Counted from the stretch's first letter, positions 29,629 through 39,744 are shown. The stretch: 64,000 nt of DNA from Hyphomicrobium sp. (GCF_019753045.1 NZ_JAIELN010000012.1:217716-281715); one strand, 5' to 3'. Numbers and translations are program-made. Notes: generated by a model from the letters alone, not told the origin.

Positions 29629-30930
29629 TCACCTCGTTCCGTCGGCAGCAGCCATCCGCGTTTCGCGTGGCGTGAACCTTCCAGCAATGCGCGAGGCTTG
29701 GCCGTTGGACTTTCGGCCTGAACCGATCACCGCGACGGACGGCGCTTCTTCTGTCAACGTTTGCGCGAACGTCTTGATGCGCTCGTGATCGACGGCATCG
29801 ACCTCGCGGATCAGCTCGGGAACGGGAATGAGGCGGCCCTGCGAAAGCAACTGCCGCGCCATCTGCTCGGCGTTGACGGCTGAACTCTCGAGAGCCATCA
29901 GCAAGCCCGCCTTGAGCTGCGCCTTGGAACGCTGAAGCTCGGCGTCCGTCGGGCCGGTCTCGGCGATCTCGGTCAGCTGTTGGACGACGACATCGGCGAG
30001 TTCGCCGACCATCTCCGGTCCAGTCGCTGCGTGCACGGACAGCATTCCGGTATCCCTCAGTCCCCAAATCGACGAGTCGATCGAGTAGCAAAGGCCTCGA
30101 TCCTCGCGAATCTCCTGAAACAACCGCGACGACATCCCACCGCCGAACAACCCTGAGAACACCTGCGCCGTATAGAACGCCGGGTCCAGATACGAGGGTG
30201 ACGGCAACCCGATCAAAACATGGCTCTGCTCGAACGGTTTACTCGACGCCGCAAAGCCACCCCGGTATTGCGCGGCCGAGTCGAGCCCCCGTGTCCTCTG
30301 AGTGAGCCCGCCGAATAGGGCCTCAACGTGGCGGACGATGTCTTTGTGCTGGACGGCGCCGGCAGCAGAAACCACAATCGTGTCAGGGATATAGTGCTCA
30401 TCCAGATAGGATCTGAGATCGGCCGCGGTAAATCGGCCGACGCTCGCCTTGGTGCCGAGTATGGGCCTCCCGATCGATTGGCCCGGAAATGCAACGCCCT
30501 GCATCAGGTCGAAGGCGATGTCGTCGGGGTTATCGTCGGACGCAGCAATTTCCTGCTGGATGACGACGCGTTCGCGGTCGAGGTCGTCAGTTGCGAATTT
30601 CGAATTCAGCAGAATATCGGCGATGAGCTCCAGCGCGACGGGCTCGTCGCCCTTCAGGACGCGCGCAAAATAGGCGGTCGTATCGAGGCCGGTCGATGCG
30701 TTCAGGTCGCCACCGACGCTTTCGATTTCATCGGCGATCTGGCGGGCGGAGCGGGTTTTCGTTCCCTTGAACGCCATGTGCTCGAGGAAATGCGCGAGCC
30801 CGTGCTGGTCTTCGCGCTCGTGGCGCGCGCCGACCGCGACCCAGACGCCCAGCGAGACCGTTTCGAGAGACGGCATCCGGTGCGTGACGATGCGAAGTCC
30901 GTTCGGCAGCGTGGTGAGTCCGGTCGCCAT
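29629..30930 (-). CDS. M16 family zinc peptidase (processing-peptidase-like)
   Basis: A pitrilysin-fold metallopeptidase. The inverted zinc motif HxxEH is HFLEH at residues 47-51, and the third ligand lies in the downstream IADEIESVGGDLNA region. The length of 433 residues matches the bacterial homologues of mitochondrial processing peptidase beta. No signal peptide is visible, so it is probably cytoplasmic. It starts 2 bases after the thrC stop. This thrC-M16 pairing is common in alphaproteobacteria. Confidence 0.94.
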   Translation of the reverse strand: MATGLTTLPNGLRIVTHRMPSLETVSLGVWVAVGARHEREDQHGLAHFLEHMAFKGTKTRSARQIADEIESVGGDLNASTGLDTTAYFARVLKGDEPVALELIADILLNSKFATDDLDRERVVIQQEIAASDDNPDDIAFDLMQGVAFPGQSIGRPILGTKASVGRFTAADLRSYLDEHYIPDTIVVSAAGAVQHKDIVRHVEALFGGLTQRTRGLDSAAQYRGGFAASSKPFEQSHVLIGLPSPSYLDPAFYTAQVFSGLFGGGMSSRLFQEIREDRGLCYSIDSSIWGLRDTGMLSVHAATGPEMVGELADVVVQQLTEIAETGPTDAELQRSKAQLKAGLLMALESSAVNAEQMARQLLSQGRLIPVPELIREVDAVDHERIKTFAQTLTEEAPSVAVIGSGRKSNGQASRIAGRFTPRETRMAAADGTR

Positions 30931-30932
30931 CG

Positions 30933-32327
30933 CTATACCCCCGACGCGACGCGGCTGTGGTGCAGTACGAACTCTTGGATTGCACTCAAGCTGTTCGGCA
31001 AAACTTCGAACCGTTCGTCGTCGGTCATAAGGTGCTCAAACCCTTGAGGCAGTGCAGGTCGCTTGCCTGTGATCGCCTCGATGGCATCGGGGAATTTCGC
31101 GGGGTGGGCGGTCGCGAGAACAACCGTTTCACCGGCAGGCGCTTGTTCGGCCGCGAAGAGCGCGCACGCCGTGTGCGGGTCAACGACGTAACCGGTTTTC
31201 GTTGCGGTCGCGCGAATGGTGGCCGCCACATCGGTCTCGGACGCCGCCGTGGCGGCGAAGTCAGCCTTGAGCGCCGGCCAGAGGGCGCCGAGTTCAAAGC
31301 GCCGATTGGCTGCCAGCGAGCCCATCATGCTGCGGACGAGAGCCGCGTCGCGTCCCGAGGCCTCGAAGAGGTAGCGCTCGAAGTTCGAAGAGACCTGAAT
31401 GTCCATCGACGGCGACGTCGTCGGAACGACGCCTTTCATCGCGTAAACACCGGTTTCCACTGCGCGCGGAAGGATATCGTTTTCGTTCGATGCGATGATG
31501 AGCTTGTCGATGGGCAAGCCCATGCGCTTTGCAACGTAACCTGCAAAGATATCACCGAAATTTCCGGTCGGGACGGAGAATGACAGCGGGCCCTGCAGAC
31601 CGGTCAAACGCGACGCCGCGTAGAAGTAGTACGTCACCTGCGCGACGATGCGCGCCCAGTTGATGGAGTTGACGCCGGACAGCTCGACCCGGTCGCGGAA
31701 TGCATGGTCGTTGAACATGCCTTTAACGAGCGCCTGGCAGTCGTCGAAGCTGCCGCGAACGGCGACGGCGTGAACGTTCTTTTCCTTCGGCGTCGTCATC
31801 ATGCGCCGCTGCACATCGGAGACGCGGCCCTCGGGAAAGAGGATCACGACGTCGACGCGCGTTGAGGACCTGAACGCCTCGATCGCGGCGCCGCCCGTGT
31901 CGCCAGACGTCGCGCCGACAATCGTCGCCCGCGCGTTGCGCTTGGTCAGAACGTGATCCATCAGCCGCGCAAGCAGCTGCATCGCGACGTCCTTGAACGC
32001 CAGCGTCGGACCGTGAAAGAGTTCGAGGATCGTCTGTCCGGGCCGCAACGGGTGGATCGGCGTAACCTCGGCGCTGTTGAACGTTGCGTAGGCTTCCTCC
32101 GCCATGCGGGCGAGATCAGCGCGCGTTATGTCATCTCCCACGAACGGGTGAATGACGTCGACGGCGATTGCCGCGAATGACTTTTTCGGGAATGACGCGA
32201 TCGTGGCGGGTGCGAGGGTGGGCCAGCTCTCAGGAACGTAGAGACCGCCGTCCCGCGCAAGACCAGCGAGGAGAATGTCCTCGAAACCAAGTTTTTCGAC
32301 TTCCCCGCGCGTTGAGATGTATTTCAA
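30933..32327 (-). CDS. thrC: Threonine synthase
   Basis: PLP enzyme that turns phosphohomoserine into threonine. The Schiff-base lysine is in GPTLAFKDVAMQ, and the phosphate-binding loop includes GATSGDTGGAAIEA and FSVPTGNFGDIFAGY. The N-terminal sequence MKYISTRGEVEKLGFEDILL is characteristic. The length of 464 residues is normal. It is directly followed by the M16 peptidase gene and preceded, 87 bases upstream, by SURF1. Confidence 0.97.
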   Translation of the reverse strand: MKYISTRGEVEKLGFEDILLAGLARDGGLYVPESWPTLAPATIASFPKKSFAAIAVDVIHPFVGDDITRADLARMAEEAYATFNSAEVTPIHPLRPGQTILELFHGPTLAFKDVAMQLLARLMDHVLTKRNARATIVGATSGDTGGAAIEAFRSSTRVDVVILFPEGRVSDVQRRMMTTPKEKNVHAVAVRGSFDDCQALVKGMFNDHAFRDRVELSGVNSINWARIVAQVTYYFYAASRLTGLQGPLSFSVPTGNFGDIFAGYVAKRMGLPIDKLIIASNENDILPRAVETGVYAMKGVVPTTSPSMDIQVSSNFERYLFEASGRDAALVRSMMGSLAANRRFELGALWPALKADFAATAASETDVAATIRATATKTGYVVDPHTACALFAAEQAPAGETVVLATAHPAKFPDAIEAITGKRPALPQGFEHLMTDDERFEVLPNSLSAIQEFVLHHSRVASGV

Positions 32328-32414
32328 ATCTGCTCTCTTTGCCTAATTCTACCGGGCGAGCCTAGTTCGACGGGCGTAAGCGAACAACCGAGCCCTGGTC
32401 CGCGCCGACGCGAA

Positions 32415-33209
32415 TCATTCTTTCTTTGGTTGTACTTCGTCGTTATTCGCACTCTCAAGTCGCTGCCGAGCAAAGATCGCGAACACGACAATCAGCGTTG
32501 CGGCGAGCCCATACCATGTAACGACGTACTGGAGATGGTTGTTCGGCAGATTGATCTCAGTCGTGCCGCCTTTCGGCCAGCCGCCCGGGTTTTCGGGCAG
32601 CGCATCGGCATCGAGGGAGAACGGTGCGTAAGCCTGGCTCTTCTCGGCATTGAATTGCAGCGGCGTGGGCGCCCCTTGAGGTCCCCACTGCATGGCGTCG
32701 AGGTCGCGCCAATACCAGCGGTTTCCCGCGTAATCGTTGTCGGGGGCGAACGCCGCTTTGGGCTGGGCGAGGCGCACGAGGCCGGTGACCGTCACGGGGC
32801 CCGAAACCTGCCCTTCGGCGCGCTTCGAGGGATCCTTCAACTTGTCGGGGACCCAACCCCGATTGACGAAAATGGGCGGCAAGCCGCCTTCCGGGACCAG
32901 CAGCGTGTAGACGTGCCATCCCTGCGAGGCTGTTGTCGGGGCATAGAGATGGCGCTCGCGGCTATGGTCGAACGTGCCCGTGACGCGCATGTGCTTGTAT
33001 TCGACATCGCCGGATTTGACGTATTCCGACAGCACCTCCGGATAGGACGCGGGGTCGGCCTTCACCCGCTCGTCGATCTTCGCGATCAGCGAATCCTTCC
33101 AAGCCATCCGGTGCCATTGCCAGTTGCCGAGCCCTATGAGGACCGGCAGCATGGCGAGGGTCAGAATGGTGGGTACGATCAGACCTGCGGCGCGCCAGCG
33201 CGCGAACAT
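32415..33209 (-). CDS. SURF1 family cytochrome oxidase assembly protein
   Basis: SURF1 helps insert heme a into cytochrome oxidase. The typical layout is visible: an N-terminal membrane helix (LIVPTILTLAMLPVLIGLGNWQWHR, containing the GxWQ.R signature), a large periplasmic domain with VNRGWVPD, and a C-terminal helix (YVVTWYGLAATLIVVFAIFA). The start at the ATG 33209 has an AAGGAG site, while the GTG at 33215 lies inside it. It overlaps nothing and is 2 bases from the DUF983 stop. Confidence 0.95.
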   Translation of the reverse strand: MFARWRAAGLIVPTILTLAMLPVLIGLGNWQWHRMAWKDSLIAKIDERVKADPASYPEVLSEYVKSGDVEYKHMRVTGTFDHSRERHLYAPTTASQGWHVYTLLVPEGGLPPIFVNRGWVPDKLKDPSKRAEGQVSGPVTVTGLVRLAQPKAAFAPDNDYAGNRWYWRDLDAMQWGPQGAPTPLQFNAEKSQAYAPFSLDADALPENPGGWPKGGTTEINLPNNHLQYVVTWYGLAATLIVVFAIFARQRLESANNDEVQPKKE

Positions 33210-33211
33210 AG

Positions 33212-33586
33212 TCACTCCTTGGCGAGACGGCCTTCCTCGGCCTTATTCTTGAATTGCAGCGCGATCAGCGACGCCTTGAGGAAGCGCAAAAGAAAAACGG
33301 CGATGACGGGGGTGAGGATACCCCAGAGCAACACATGCATCCACCACGGCACGCCGAACTTGAATTCCGCGACGAGCGCGCCTCCGACGCAGAGAAACCC
33401 GAGAATGAAGATGGCGAAGACTGCCGGTCCATCGCCCGTATCAACGAACTTGTAATCGAGACCGCAATTGTCGCAGCGGTCGCGCATGTTCAACAGATTG
33501 ACAAAAAGCTTGCCCTTGCGACACCGCGGGCACCGGCATGTCAGTCCGGTTACGATCGGCGAAACGGGCCGGGTGGGAGTGACCAC
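33212..33586 (-). CDS. DUF983 family zinc-ribbon membrane protein
   Basis: A 124-residue protein with two Cys pairs (CRCPRC and CDNCG), suggesting a zinc ribbon, then two membrane helices (AVFAIFILGFLCVGGALVAEF and WMHVLLWGILTPVIAVFLL). DUF983 genes are commonly found in alphaproteobacterial cox clusters between coxC and SURF1, as here. The function is not established. The start is a GTG at 33586. An internal terminator-like hairpin separates it from coxC. Confidence 0.9.
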   Translation of the reverse strand: MVTPTRPVSPIVTGLTCRCPRCRKGKLFVNLLNMRDRCDNCGLDYKFVDTGDGPAVFAIFILGFLCVGGALVAEFKFGVPWWMHVLLWGILTPVIAVFLLRFLKASLIALQFKNKAEEGRLAKE

Positions 33587-33681
33587 AGCAATCTCGATTT
33601 CTGACAGCTCAAATTTGCAGAGGACCCTGGCGCGTCAGGCCCCGCAGTGCAACTCCGAATAGCGCCGCGCCTGAAATACAA

Positions 33682-33702
33682 GAGGCGGCTTTCGGCCGCC
33701 TC
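33682..33702 (-). terminator. Hairpin between coxC and DUF983
   Basis: A perfect 8-bp stem, GAGGCGGC with loop TTTCG and then GCCGCCTC. On the minus strand it is followed by TTGTATTTC. It lies 35 bases beyond the coxC stop. It may terminate or attenuate transcription so that DUF983-SURF1-thrC is expressed at a lower level. Confidence 0.6.
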
Positions 33703-33736
33703 CTGCAAAGTTCCGTTTGCTTCCGATGAGCGAGCG

Positions 33737-34675
33737 TTAGTGGGCGCCCGGCGCGATCGGACCCGCGCCCCAGACGTAGATGCAGGCGAACAGGAACAGC
33801 CAGACGACGTCAACGAAGTGCCAGTACCAAGCAGCAGCCTCGAAGCCGAAATGCTGTTGCGGAGTGAATGCACCGCGCAGGGCACGGACCAAGCACACGA
33901 GCAAGAAGATCGTGCCGATGATCACGTGCGCGCCGTGGAAGCCGGTCGCCATGAAGAATGTCGCACCGTAGCTGTGGCCAGGGAAGCTGAACGCAGCTTC
34001 GCTGTATTCAATCGCCTGAAGCGTCGTGAACGTCATGCCGAGCAGGACCGTGAGGATGAGGCCGATCACGAGGCCACGACGGTCGTTCTTCAGCAGTGCA
34101 TGGTGCGCCCAGGTGACCGTGCAACCCGAAGTCAACAGAATGAGCGTGTTGACGAGCGGCAAATGCCAGGGGTCGAACGTATGCTTGAAAAAGCCCGGAA
34201 CCGTCGCTGCAGTCGGATCGACGGCGGCCGGCGGCCAGTGGCCACCAAAGAGCTCGTCACGTGCGACCAAGCCGACGGTCTGGCCTGGGTTGTTCATCAG
34301 TTCGTGGACGCCCGCGGGAAAGAGTGCGACATCGAAATAAGCCCAGAACCAAGCGACGAAGAACATCACTTCCGAGGCGATGAACAAGATCATGCCGTAG
34401 CGCAGATGCAGCTGAACGACGGGTGTCTGGAAACCCTGATTGGCTTCGCGGATGACGTCGATCCACCAAGCCCATGCGGCTGTGATGACAGCGAACGCGC
34501 CAACCCCAAAGAGCCACGGCCCCTTGACGCCAAGGACGCCTTCTCCATCGACGTGCGTGCGCATCCATGCGATGGCGCCGACCGCCATGATGAACGCCGC
34601 AATTGAGGCCGCGACCGGCCAAGGGCTCGGATTTACGAGATGATAATCGTGGTGTTTTGCGTGCGTATCAGCCAT
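33737..34675 (-). CDS. coxC: Cytochrome c oxidase subunit III
   Basis: A 312-residue membrane protein with seven predicted helices. Typical motifs are SPWPVAASI near the start, WWIDVIREA, ASEVMFFVAWFWAYF and FMATGFHGAHVIIGTIFL, and the end WHFVDVVWLFLFACIYVWG. Subunit III stabilises the aa3 oxidase and its proton delivery. The ATG is preceded by GGAGACGG. It follows ctaG with a 125-base gap. Confidence 0.97.
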   Translation of the reverse strand: MADTHAKHHDYHLVNPSPWPVAASIAAFIMAVGAIAWMRTHVDGEGVLGVKGPWLFGVGAFAVITAAWAWWIDVIREANQGFQTPVVQLHLRYGMILFIASEVMFFVAWFWAYFDVALFPAGVHELMNNPGQTVGLVARDELFGGHWPPAAVDPTAATVPGFFKHTFDPWHLPLVNTLILLTSGCTVTWAHHALLKNDRRGLVIGLILTVLLGMTFTTLQAIEYSEAAFSFPGHSYGATFFMATGFHGAHVIIGTIFLLVCLVRALRGAFTPQQHFGFEAAAWYWHFVDVVWLFLFACIYVWGAGPIAPGAH

Positions 34676-34800
34676 TTCCGTCTCCGTCCCCTTCAGGCTC
34701 TGGCCCGTTCTTGCTTGGATCGAAAGCTCGACGTGGCGGTGTTAGCGCCCCGTCTCGTCCTTCGATCCTCTTTCATGTTTTCTTCAGTCTGCATTCGTCT

Positions 34801-35421
34801 TCAGCCCCCCGTCTTCGGCGGCGCGGGCGCAACCTCGGCTGTCGCCTTCGGATGCTCGGCTGCGAAGAAGGAATACGACAGCGTGACCTCAGGCTGGAGC
34901 GCCGTCGAACTGTCTTCGACCAGCTTTGGGTCGAGGAAGAAGGTCACCGGCATTTCCACACTCTGGTGCGGCTGCAGCGTCTGCTCCTTGAAGCAGAAGC
35001 ATTCGATCTTGTTGAAGTAGGAGCCAAACGCTTCGGGCGTGACGTTGAACGTCGCCTGCCCTGTTACCGGCTTGTCGGAATTGTTTGTTGCGCGGAAGAA
35101 AGCCAGCGCTGTCTCGCCGATCTTCACTTCCATTTTCCTGACGTCCGGCTCGAAGGTCCAGGAAAGACCCGGCGCAATGTTTGAATCGAACCGCACCGTG
35201 ATCGTGCGGTCGAGCACCTTGCCCGTGTTGGCATCGGCGCGCTGCGTCGTGCCACCGTATCCGGTCGCCTTGCAGAACATCGTGTAAAGAGTCGGCGAGG
35301 CCGCGGTTATCGAGCCCATGACCGCGAGGCCAGCAAGGCAACCGTAAACAGCCCGCCGGTTCTGGCGAGCGGACTTTGCGGCAACTTCGGCATCCTGCTG
35401 TCCGAGTGGGTTCTTCGTCAT
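34801..35421 (-). CDS. ctaG: Cytochrome c oxidase assembly protein CtaG/Cox11
   Basis: Copper chaperone for the CuB site of cytochrome oxidase. One N-terminal membrane helix (AVYGCLAGLAVMGSITAASP) is followed by a periplasmic immunoglobulin-like domain. The copper-binding motif is in NKIECFCFKEQTL, and the block PVTFFLDP is also characteristic. The length is 206 residues. It lies 3 bases downstream of the small coxF gene. Confidence 0.96.
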   Translation of the reverse strand: MTKNPLGQQDAEVAAKSARQNRRAVYGCLAGLAVMGSITAASPTLYTMFCKATGYGGTTQRADANTGKVLDRTITVRFDSNIAPGLSWTFEPDVRKMEVKIGETALAFFRATNNSDKPVTGQATFNVTPEAFGSYFNKIECFCFKEQTLQPHQSVEMPVTFFLDPKLVEDSSTALQPEVTLSYSFFAAEHPKATAEVAPAPPKTGG

Positions 35422-35424
35422 GCC

Positions 35425-35589
35425 TTAGAACGTCCCTTTTGCGACGTTGCCGCCGAGGTGGACAAACGTCGCGACGTAGAATGCGAGAACCATAAAGCCG
35501 AGCGTCAGCGCGATCGCGATCGAGCGCCGGCGGCGGATCTTCTCGGCGGCCGGATCAAGGCGTTGGGGAAATTTGGGATCGTCGGTCAA
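35425..35589 (-). CDS. CoxF-like small membrane protein
   Basis: A 54-residue protein: a charged N-terminus (TDDPKFPQRLDPAAEKIRRRRS) and one membrane helix (IALTLGFMVLAFYVATFVHLG). Small proteins of this shape sit between ctaB and ctaG in many alphaproteobacterial cox operons. The start is a TTG at 35589 with GAGG 5 bases upstream. That ribosome site overlaps the ctaB stop (TGAGG), so the pair is probably coupled. The longer track frame has no support. Confidence 0.8.
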   Translation of the reverse strand: MTDDPKFPQRLDPAAEKIRRRRSIAIALTLGFMVLAFYVATFVHLGGNVAKGTF

Positions 35590-35596
35590 AGGAGCC

Positions 35597-36520
35597 TCAC
35601 GCAAAAAAACGATGGAAAATTGCTTCACCAAAAAGAACTGCGAACAGCACGTAGAGATAAAGTATCGAGAACCAGAAAAGCTGCCGCGCCGCCGTATCGG
35701 CTTCACGGCCTTCCGTCGTCACGTAGACGCGAAGGGCCAATCCCAAGAAGACTGCTCCGAGCGCCACTGAACACACGAGATACGTCATTCCGCCGAGGCC
35801 GGTGAAGAAAGGCACGACCGCCAACGGAACGAGGATGAGGGAGTAAAGAACGATCTGCTTCCGCGTCTCAGCGGGGCCTGCAACGACTGGCAGCATCGGC
35901 ACGCCGACGCGCTCATAGTCCCGGCAGCGATAGAGAGCGAGCGCCCAGAAGTGCGGGGGCGTCCACATGAAGATGATGAGGAACAGCAGGATGCTATCGA
36001 TGCTAATGCTGCCCGTCACGGCTGCCCAGCCGACCATCGGAGGGAATGCGCCGGCAGCGCCGCCGATGACGATATTGTAGGGCGTCCGCCGCTTCAGCCA
36101 CATCGTGTAAACGAATAGATAGAAGGCGATCGTAACCGCCAACAGCGCTCCGGCCGTCCAGTTGACCAAGACGCCGAGCGTCAGAACGGAGCAAACGCTC
36201 AACACACCGCCAAAGTTCAGCGCCTCGTCGCCCGTGACGCGGCCGCGCGGCAAGGGGCGGGCGGCCGTACGTGCCATGCGCGCGTCGATATCGGCGTCGT
36301 ACCACATGTTGAGGGCGCCTGAAGCGCCCGCGCCGATGGCGATTGAGATGATCGCGATGGCGCCAAGAATTGGATTGATCGGGCCCGGGGCCGCGAGCAT
36401 TGCGGCAAGTGCCGTAAACACGACAAGCGTCATCACCCGCGGCTTCATCAGCTGGATGAAATCGCTAACGCTGGGTTCCAGCGTCAGGTCTGCTTGGCCG
36501 ACTTCACTTTGAATGCTCAT
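35597..36520 (-). CDS. ctaB: Protoheme IX farnesyltransferase
   Basis: Makes heme O from heme B by adding a farnesyl group, needed for heme A of the aa3 oxidase. It is a UbiA-family membrane enzyme. The first Asp-rich motif is [21 protein letters not shown], and the second region includes [21 protein letters not shown]. The length of 307 residues is normal. It is located between coxA and coxF. Confidence 0.97.
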   Translation of the reverse strand: MSIQSEVGQADLTLEPSVSDFIQLMKPRVMTLVVFTALAAMLAAPGPINPILGAIAIISIAIGAGASGALNMWYDADIDARMARTAARPLPRGRVTGDEALNFGGVLSVCSVLTLGVLVNWTAGALLAVTIAFYLFVYTMWLKRRTPYNIVIGGAAGAFPPMVGWAAVTGSISIDSILLFLIIFMWTPPHFWALALYRCRDYERVGVPMLPVVAGPAETRKQIVLYSLILVPLAVVPFFTGLGGMTYLVCSVALGAVFLGLALRVYVTTEGREADTAARQLFWFSILYLYVLFAVLFGEAIFHRFFA

Positions 36521-36605
36521 ATCGCGGGCGCCGTCATAGAAATTGAGCTTCGAAACCGGATGGCGACGGGGCTAATGCCTCGCCCCGTCGCTCACCCATT
36601 TATTG

Positions 36606-38231
36606 TCAGTGATGGTCCGTCGCGGCGATCCGCGGCAGCGTTTCATAAGAATGGAACGGTGGCGGTGACGACAGCGTCCATTCCAGAGTTGTCGCTCCGA
36701 CGCCCCACGGGTTCGCCGCCGCTTTTTCCTTACGGATGAAGTAGGCGTAGAACATACCGAACAGGAAGACGACCACGCCAAGCGTCGTGATGTACGAGCC
36801 GTAAGACGAGATGCGGTTCCAGTAGGCAAATGCTTCGGGATAATCGGCGTAGTGGCGCTGCATGCCGGAGAGGCCAAGGAAGTGCTGCGGGAAGAACAGC
36901 ACGTTGGCGCCAATGAACGTCAGCCAGAAGTGAAGCTTGCCGAGCGTCTCATTGTACATGTAGCCGGACATCTTCGGGAACCAGTAGTACCAGCCCGCGA
37001 AGATCGAGAAGACGGCGCCAAGCGACAGCACGTAGTGGAAGTGCGCGACGACGTAATACGTGTTGTGCAGCGAACGATCGATGCCCGCGTTAGCGCACAT
37101 CACGCCCGTCACGCCGCCGACGGTGAAGAGGAAGATGAATCCCAGCGCCCAGAGCATGGGCACGCGGAACTGCAGCGAGCCGCCCCACATCGTTGCGATC
37201 CAGGAGAACACCTTGATGCCCGTCGGCACCGCGATGACCATCGTCGCGAACATGAAGTAGGCCTGCGTGTCGACGCTCAGACCCGCCGTGTACATGTGGT
37301 GGGCCCAGACGATGAAGCCGACGAGGCCGATGGCGACCATCGCGTACGCCATTCCGAGGTAGCCGAAGATCGGCTTCCGCGAGAACGTGGAGACGATGTG
37401 GCTGATCATGCCGAAGCCGGGCAGGATGAGAATGTAAACTTCCGGGTGACCGAAGAACCAGAAGAGGTGAGCGTAGAGAAGGGGATCGCCGCCACCTGCC
37501 GGATCGTAGAAGGTCGTACCGAAGTTGCGGTCCGTCAGCAGCATCGTGATGGCGCCGGCCAGAACCGGCAGCGACAGAAGCAGCAGGAACGCAGTCACGA
37601 GCACCGACCAGGCGAACAGCGGCATCTTGTGCAGCGTCATGCCGGGGGCGCGCATGTTGAAGATCGTCGTGATGAAGTTGATGGCGCCGAGGATCGAGGA
37701 CGCGCCAGCAAGATGGAGCGCCAGGATACCGAAGTCGACCGCGGGGCCCGGGTGGCCGATTCTGCCCGACAACGGAGCGACCAGAATCCAGCCTGCGCCA
37801 ACGCCATCGGCGTCTGCAGTGCCCGGCACGAACAACGAAATAAGGAGAAGCGCGAACGCCGCCGGCAACAGCCAGAACGAGATGTTGTTCATGCGCGGGA
37901 ACGCCATATCAGGCGCACCGATCATCAACGGCACGAACCAGTTGCCGAAGCCGCCGATCATCGCGGGCATGACCATGAAGAAGACCATGATCAAACCGTG
38001 ACCCGTGACGAAGACGTTATAGATGCCTTCGTTGGCGAAATACTGCAGGCCCGGCTCCTGAAGTTCCAGTCGCATCATCACCGACAGGAACAAGCCGATG
38101 CAGCCCGCGAAAATCGCGAACAGCAGGTAGAGGGTGCCGATATCCTTGTGGTTCGTCGAAAAGAACCAGCGCTTGAAAAATGGCGGGGCGTGATCGTGCC
38201 CGTCGCCTTCTGCGTATGCCGTGCTTCCCAT
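36606..38231 (-). CDS. coxA: Cytochrome c oxidase subunit I (aa3 type)
   Basis: Catalytic subunit containing heme a, heme a3 and CuB. The cross-linked His-Tyr site is in [14 protein letters not shown], and the heme ligands are in [15 protein letters not shown]. The proton-channel region [22 protein letters not shown] is intact. The length is 541 residues, with about 12 membrane helices. It is 93 bases from coxB, and the long plus-strand ORF 36852..38279 is only its shadow. Confidence 0.98.
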   Translation of the reverse strand: MGSTAYAEGDGHDHAPPFFKRWFFSTNHKDIGTLYLLFAIFAGCIGLFLSVMMRLELQEPGLQYFANEGIYNVFVTGHGLIMVFFMVMPAMIGGFGNWFVPLMIGAPDMAFPRMNNISFWLLPAAFALLLISLFVPGTADADGVGAGWILVAPLSGRIGHPGPAVDFGILALHLAGASSILGAINFITTIFNMRAPGMTLHKMPLFAWSVLVTAFLLLLSLPVLAGAITMLLTDRNFGTTFYDPAGGGDPLLYAHLFWFFGHPEVYILILPGFGMISHIVSTFSRKPIFGYLGMAYAMVAIGLVGFIVWAHHMYTAGLSVDTQAYFMFATMVIAVPTGIKVFSWIATMWGGSLQFRVPMLWALGFIFLFTVGGVTGVMCANAGIDRSLHNTYYVVAHFHYVLSLGAVFSIFAGWYYWFPKMSGYMYNETLGKLHFWLTFIGANVLFFPQHFLGLSGMQRHYADYPEAFAYWNRISSYGSYITTLGVVVFLFGMFYAYFIRKEKAAANPWGVGATTLEWTLSSPPPFHSYETLPRIAATDHH

Positions 38232-38324
38232 TTCGTAGAGCCCTTGTCCCGGAAGTTTTGTCTGATCTTTTCTTGTTGAGCGTCAGATCTGTCGGGCTAT
38301 TGCCCGGCCATCAATGAACCGCCG

Positions 38325-39305
38325 TTACTGCGCTTGAGCTACCGACTGAACGTCAACCTTGCTCGCAGTGTCCGCATCGAGGATCTGCTGCGCCTTCTTC
38401 TTGTCCTTGGCTTTCACCGCGGCCATCCATGCATCATAGACCGGCTGATCGACAACGCGAACGGCGATCGGCATAGCCGAATGGAGCTTACCGCATAGCA
38501 CCGCGCACTGGCCGTGGTAGGAGCCGACCTTCGTCGCCTTGAACCACACAGCTGCAACGCGACCCGGAACGGCCTGCATCTTCACGCCAAACGAAGGGAT
38601 CGTCCAGGAATGGATGACGTCGTTCGACGTGACCAGAACGTCGACAACCTTATTGACCGGCACTGCGATCTCTTGATCGACCGTCAACCGCCGAAGCTTC
38701 TTCTCTTCGTTCCAAATCGGAAGCGAAGCTTTGTAAAGAGCGTTGTGAAGTGCGGCGCCTTCGAGCGAGCCGAATTGCTTGTCGTAAGCCTCGTCGCCGA
38801 TTTTCGCCCGCAGCACGTCCTCGTCGTTGACCATGTTCGAGGTGATGGTCACCTTGTCATCGACGTACTCATGCTCCCAGAACCAGGCGTTGCCGGTCGC
38901 CTTGATCGTCAGATCAGGCTTGGGAAAATTGTACTGATTGAAGAGGAGGTGGAAGGAGGGGATCGAAATACCAACGAGGATCAGGATCGGAAGGATGGTC
39001 CAGGCAACCTCGAGCATCGTGTTGTGCGAGGTTCTGGATGGGGCGGGGTTACGCTTCTCGTTGAAGCGATACATCACGTAAACCATCAACACGAGCACGA
39101 ACAAAACGATGACCGTGATGATCGTATTGATGACATGAAAGAGGTCGAAGATCTGGCCCATGATCGGGGTCGCAGGGAGCTGCAGACCGAGCTCACCATT
39201 CGAGGGCTGCCCGAGCCCGGCCAACGCTGGGGCCAACCCACCAAGGGCAACCGCCAAACACGCGGCCGCCATAATGGCAACCGCGCCAAACATCCTATTC
39301 GACAT
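38325..39305 (-). CDS. coxB: Cytochrome c oxidase subunit II
   Basis: Carries the CuA centre that takes electrons from cytochrome c. A signal peptide and two membrane helices are followed by the cupredoxin domain. The CuA ligands are in SYHGQCAVLCGKLHSAM, and the aromatic electron-entry region NAWFWEHEY is present. The C-terminal tail is extended (VKAKDKKKAQQIL and on). The ATG at 39305 is preferred over the track start at 39416, with AAGGA immediately upstream. It is the first gene of the oxidase cluster. Confidence 0.96.
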   Translation of the reverse strand: MSNRMFGAVAIMAAACLAVALGGLAPALAGLGQPSNGELGLQLPATPIMGQIFDLFHVINTIITVIVLFVLVLMVYVMYRFNEKRNPAPSRTSHNTMLEVAWTILPILILVGISIPSFHLLFNQYNFPKPDLTIKATGNAWFWEHEYVDDKVTITSNMVNDEDVLRAKIGDEAYDKQFGSLEGAALHNALYKASLPIWNEEKKLRRLTVDQEIAVPVNKVVDVLVTSNDVIHSWTIPSFGVKMQAVPGRVAAVWFKATKVGSYHGQCAVLCGKLHSAMPIAVRVVDQPVYDAWMAAVKAKDKKKAQQILDADTASKVDVQSVAQAQ

Positions 39306-39744
39306 TCCTTCGCTCCCAATTCGTCGGTTCAGATCCCCCTGGACCGACAGCCTCCCAGATTTACCTGACACCCCGGGCCGGCGTGTCATCCCGTTCTTTA
39401 TTTGCCCAGCTTGCACACCGGGGATGGCCCGCCGACGTCGCGGACCGAATGCCTCATCGATTTGTTAAGGCGGGTTGATAAAGAGCACAATCTCGTCGCA
39501 CGCCTCAAGTCAAGCTTTCTGCGTCATTTCTTCGCGAAACAGCTGTGCCGAATCGGCGAATCGATCATCCTCCCCGGTCAGTGGCGTCATTTTTCGCGAC
39601 AGAATTCGGCCGGATTCCTAGACGACGAAGCGCGCTCTTCCTTCGTCGCTTTATCAATTGGGCGCCGCCCGCGAAAGCAAGGATCATCGATTGTCACCGC
39701 ATAAAACGGGCTTCTGGGGCCATTCGGCAATTCATTTGCGCAAA
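39306..39744. other. Divergent coxB/ialB intergenic region
   Basis: About 440 bases without a convincing gene. It must hold the promoter of the oxidase cluster and that of the IalB-like gene. No consensus boxes, repeat or RNA gene could be identified with confidence. Confidence 0.5.

Noticed and set aside
36852-38279. 475-codon plus-strand ORF rich in His, Glu and Asp
   Set aside because: Antisense of coxA; the charged composition is what reverse-complemented membrane-helix codons give.
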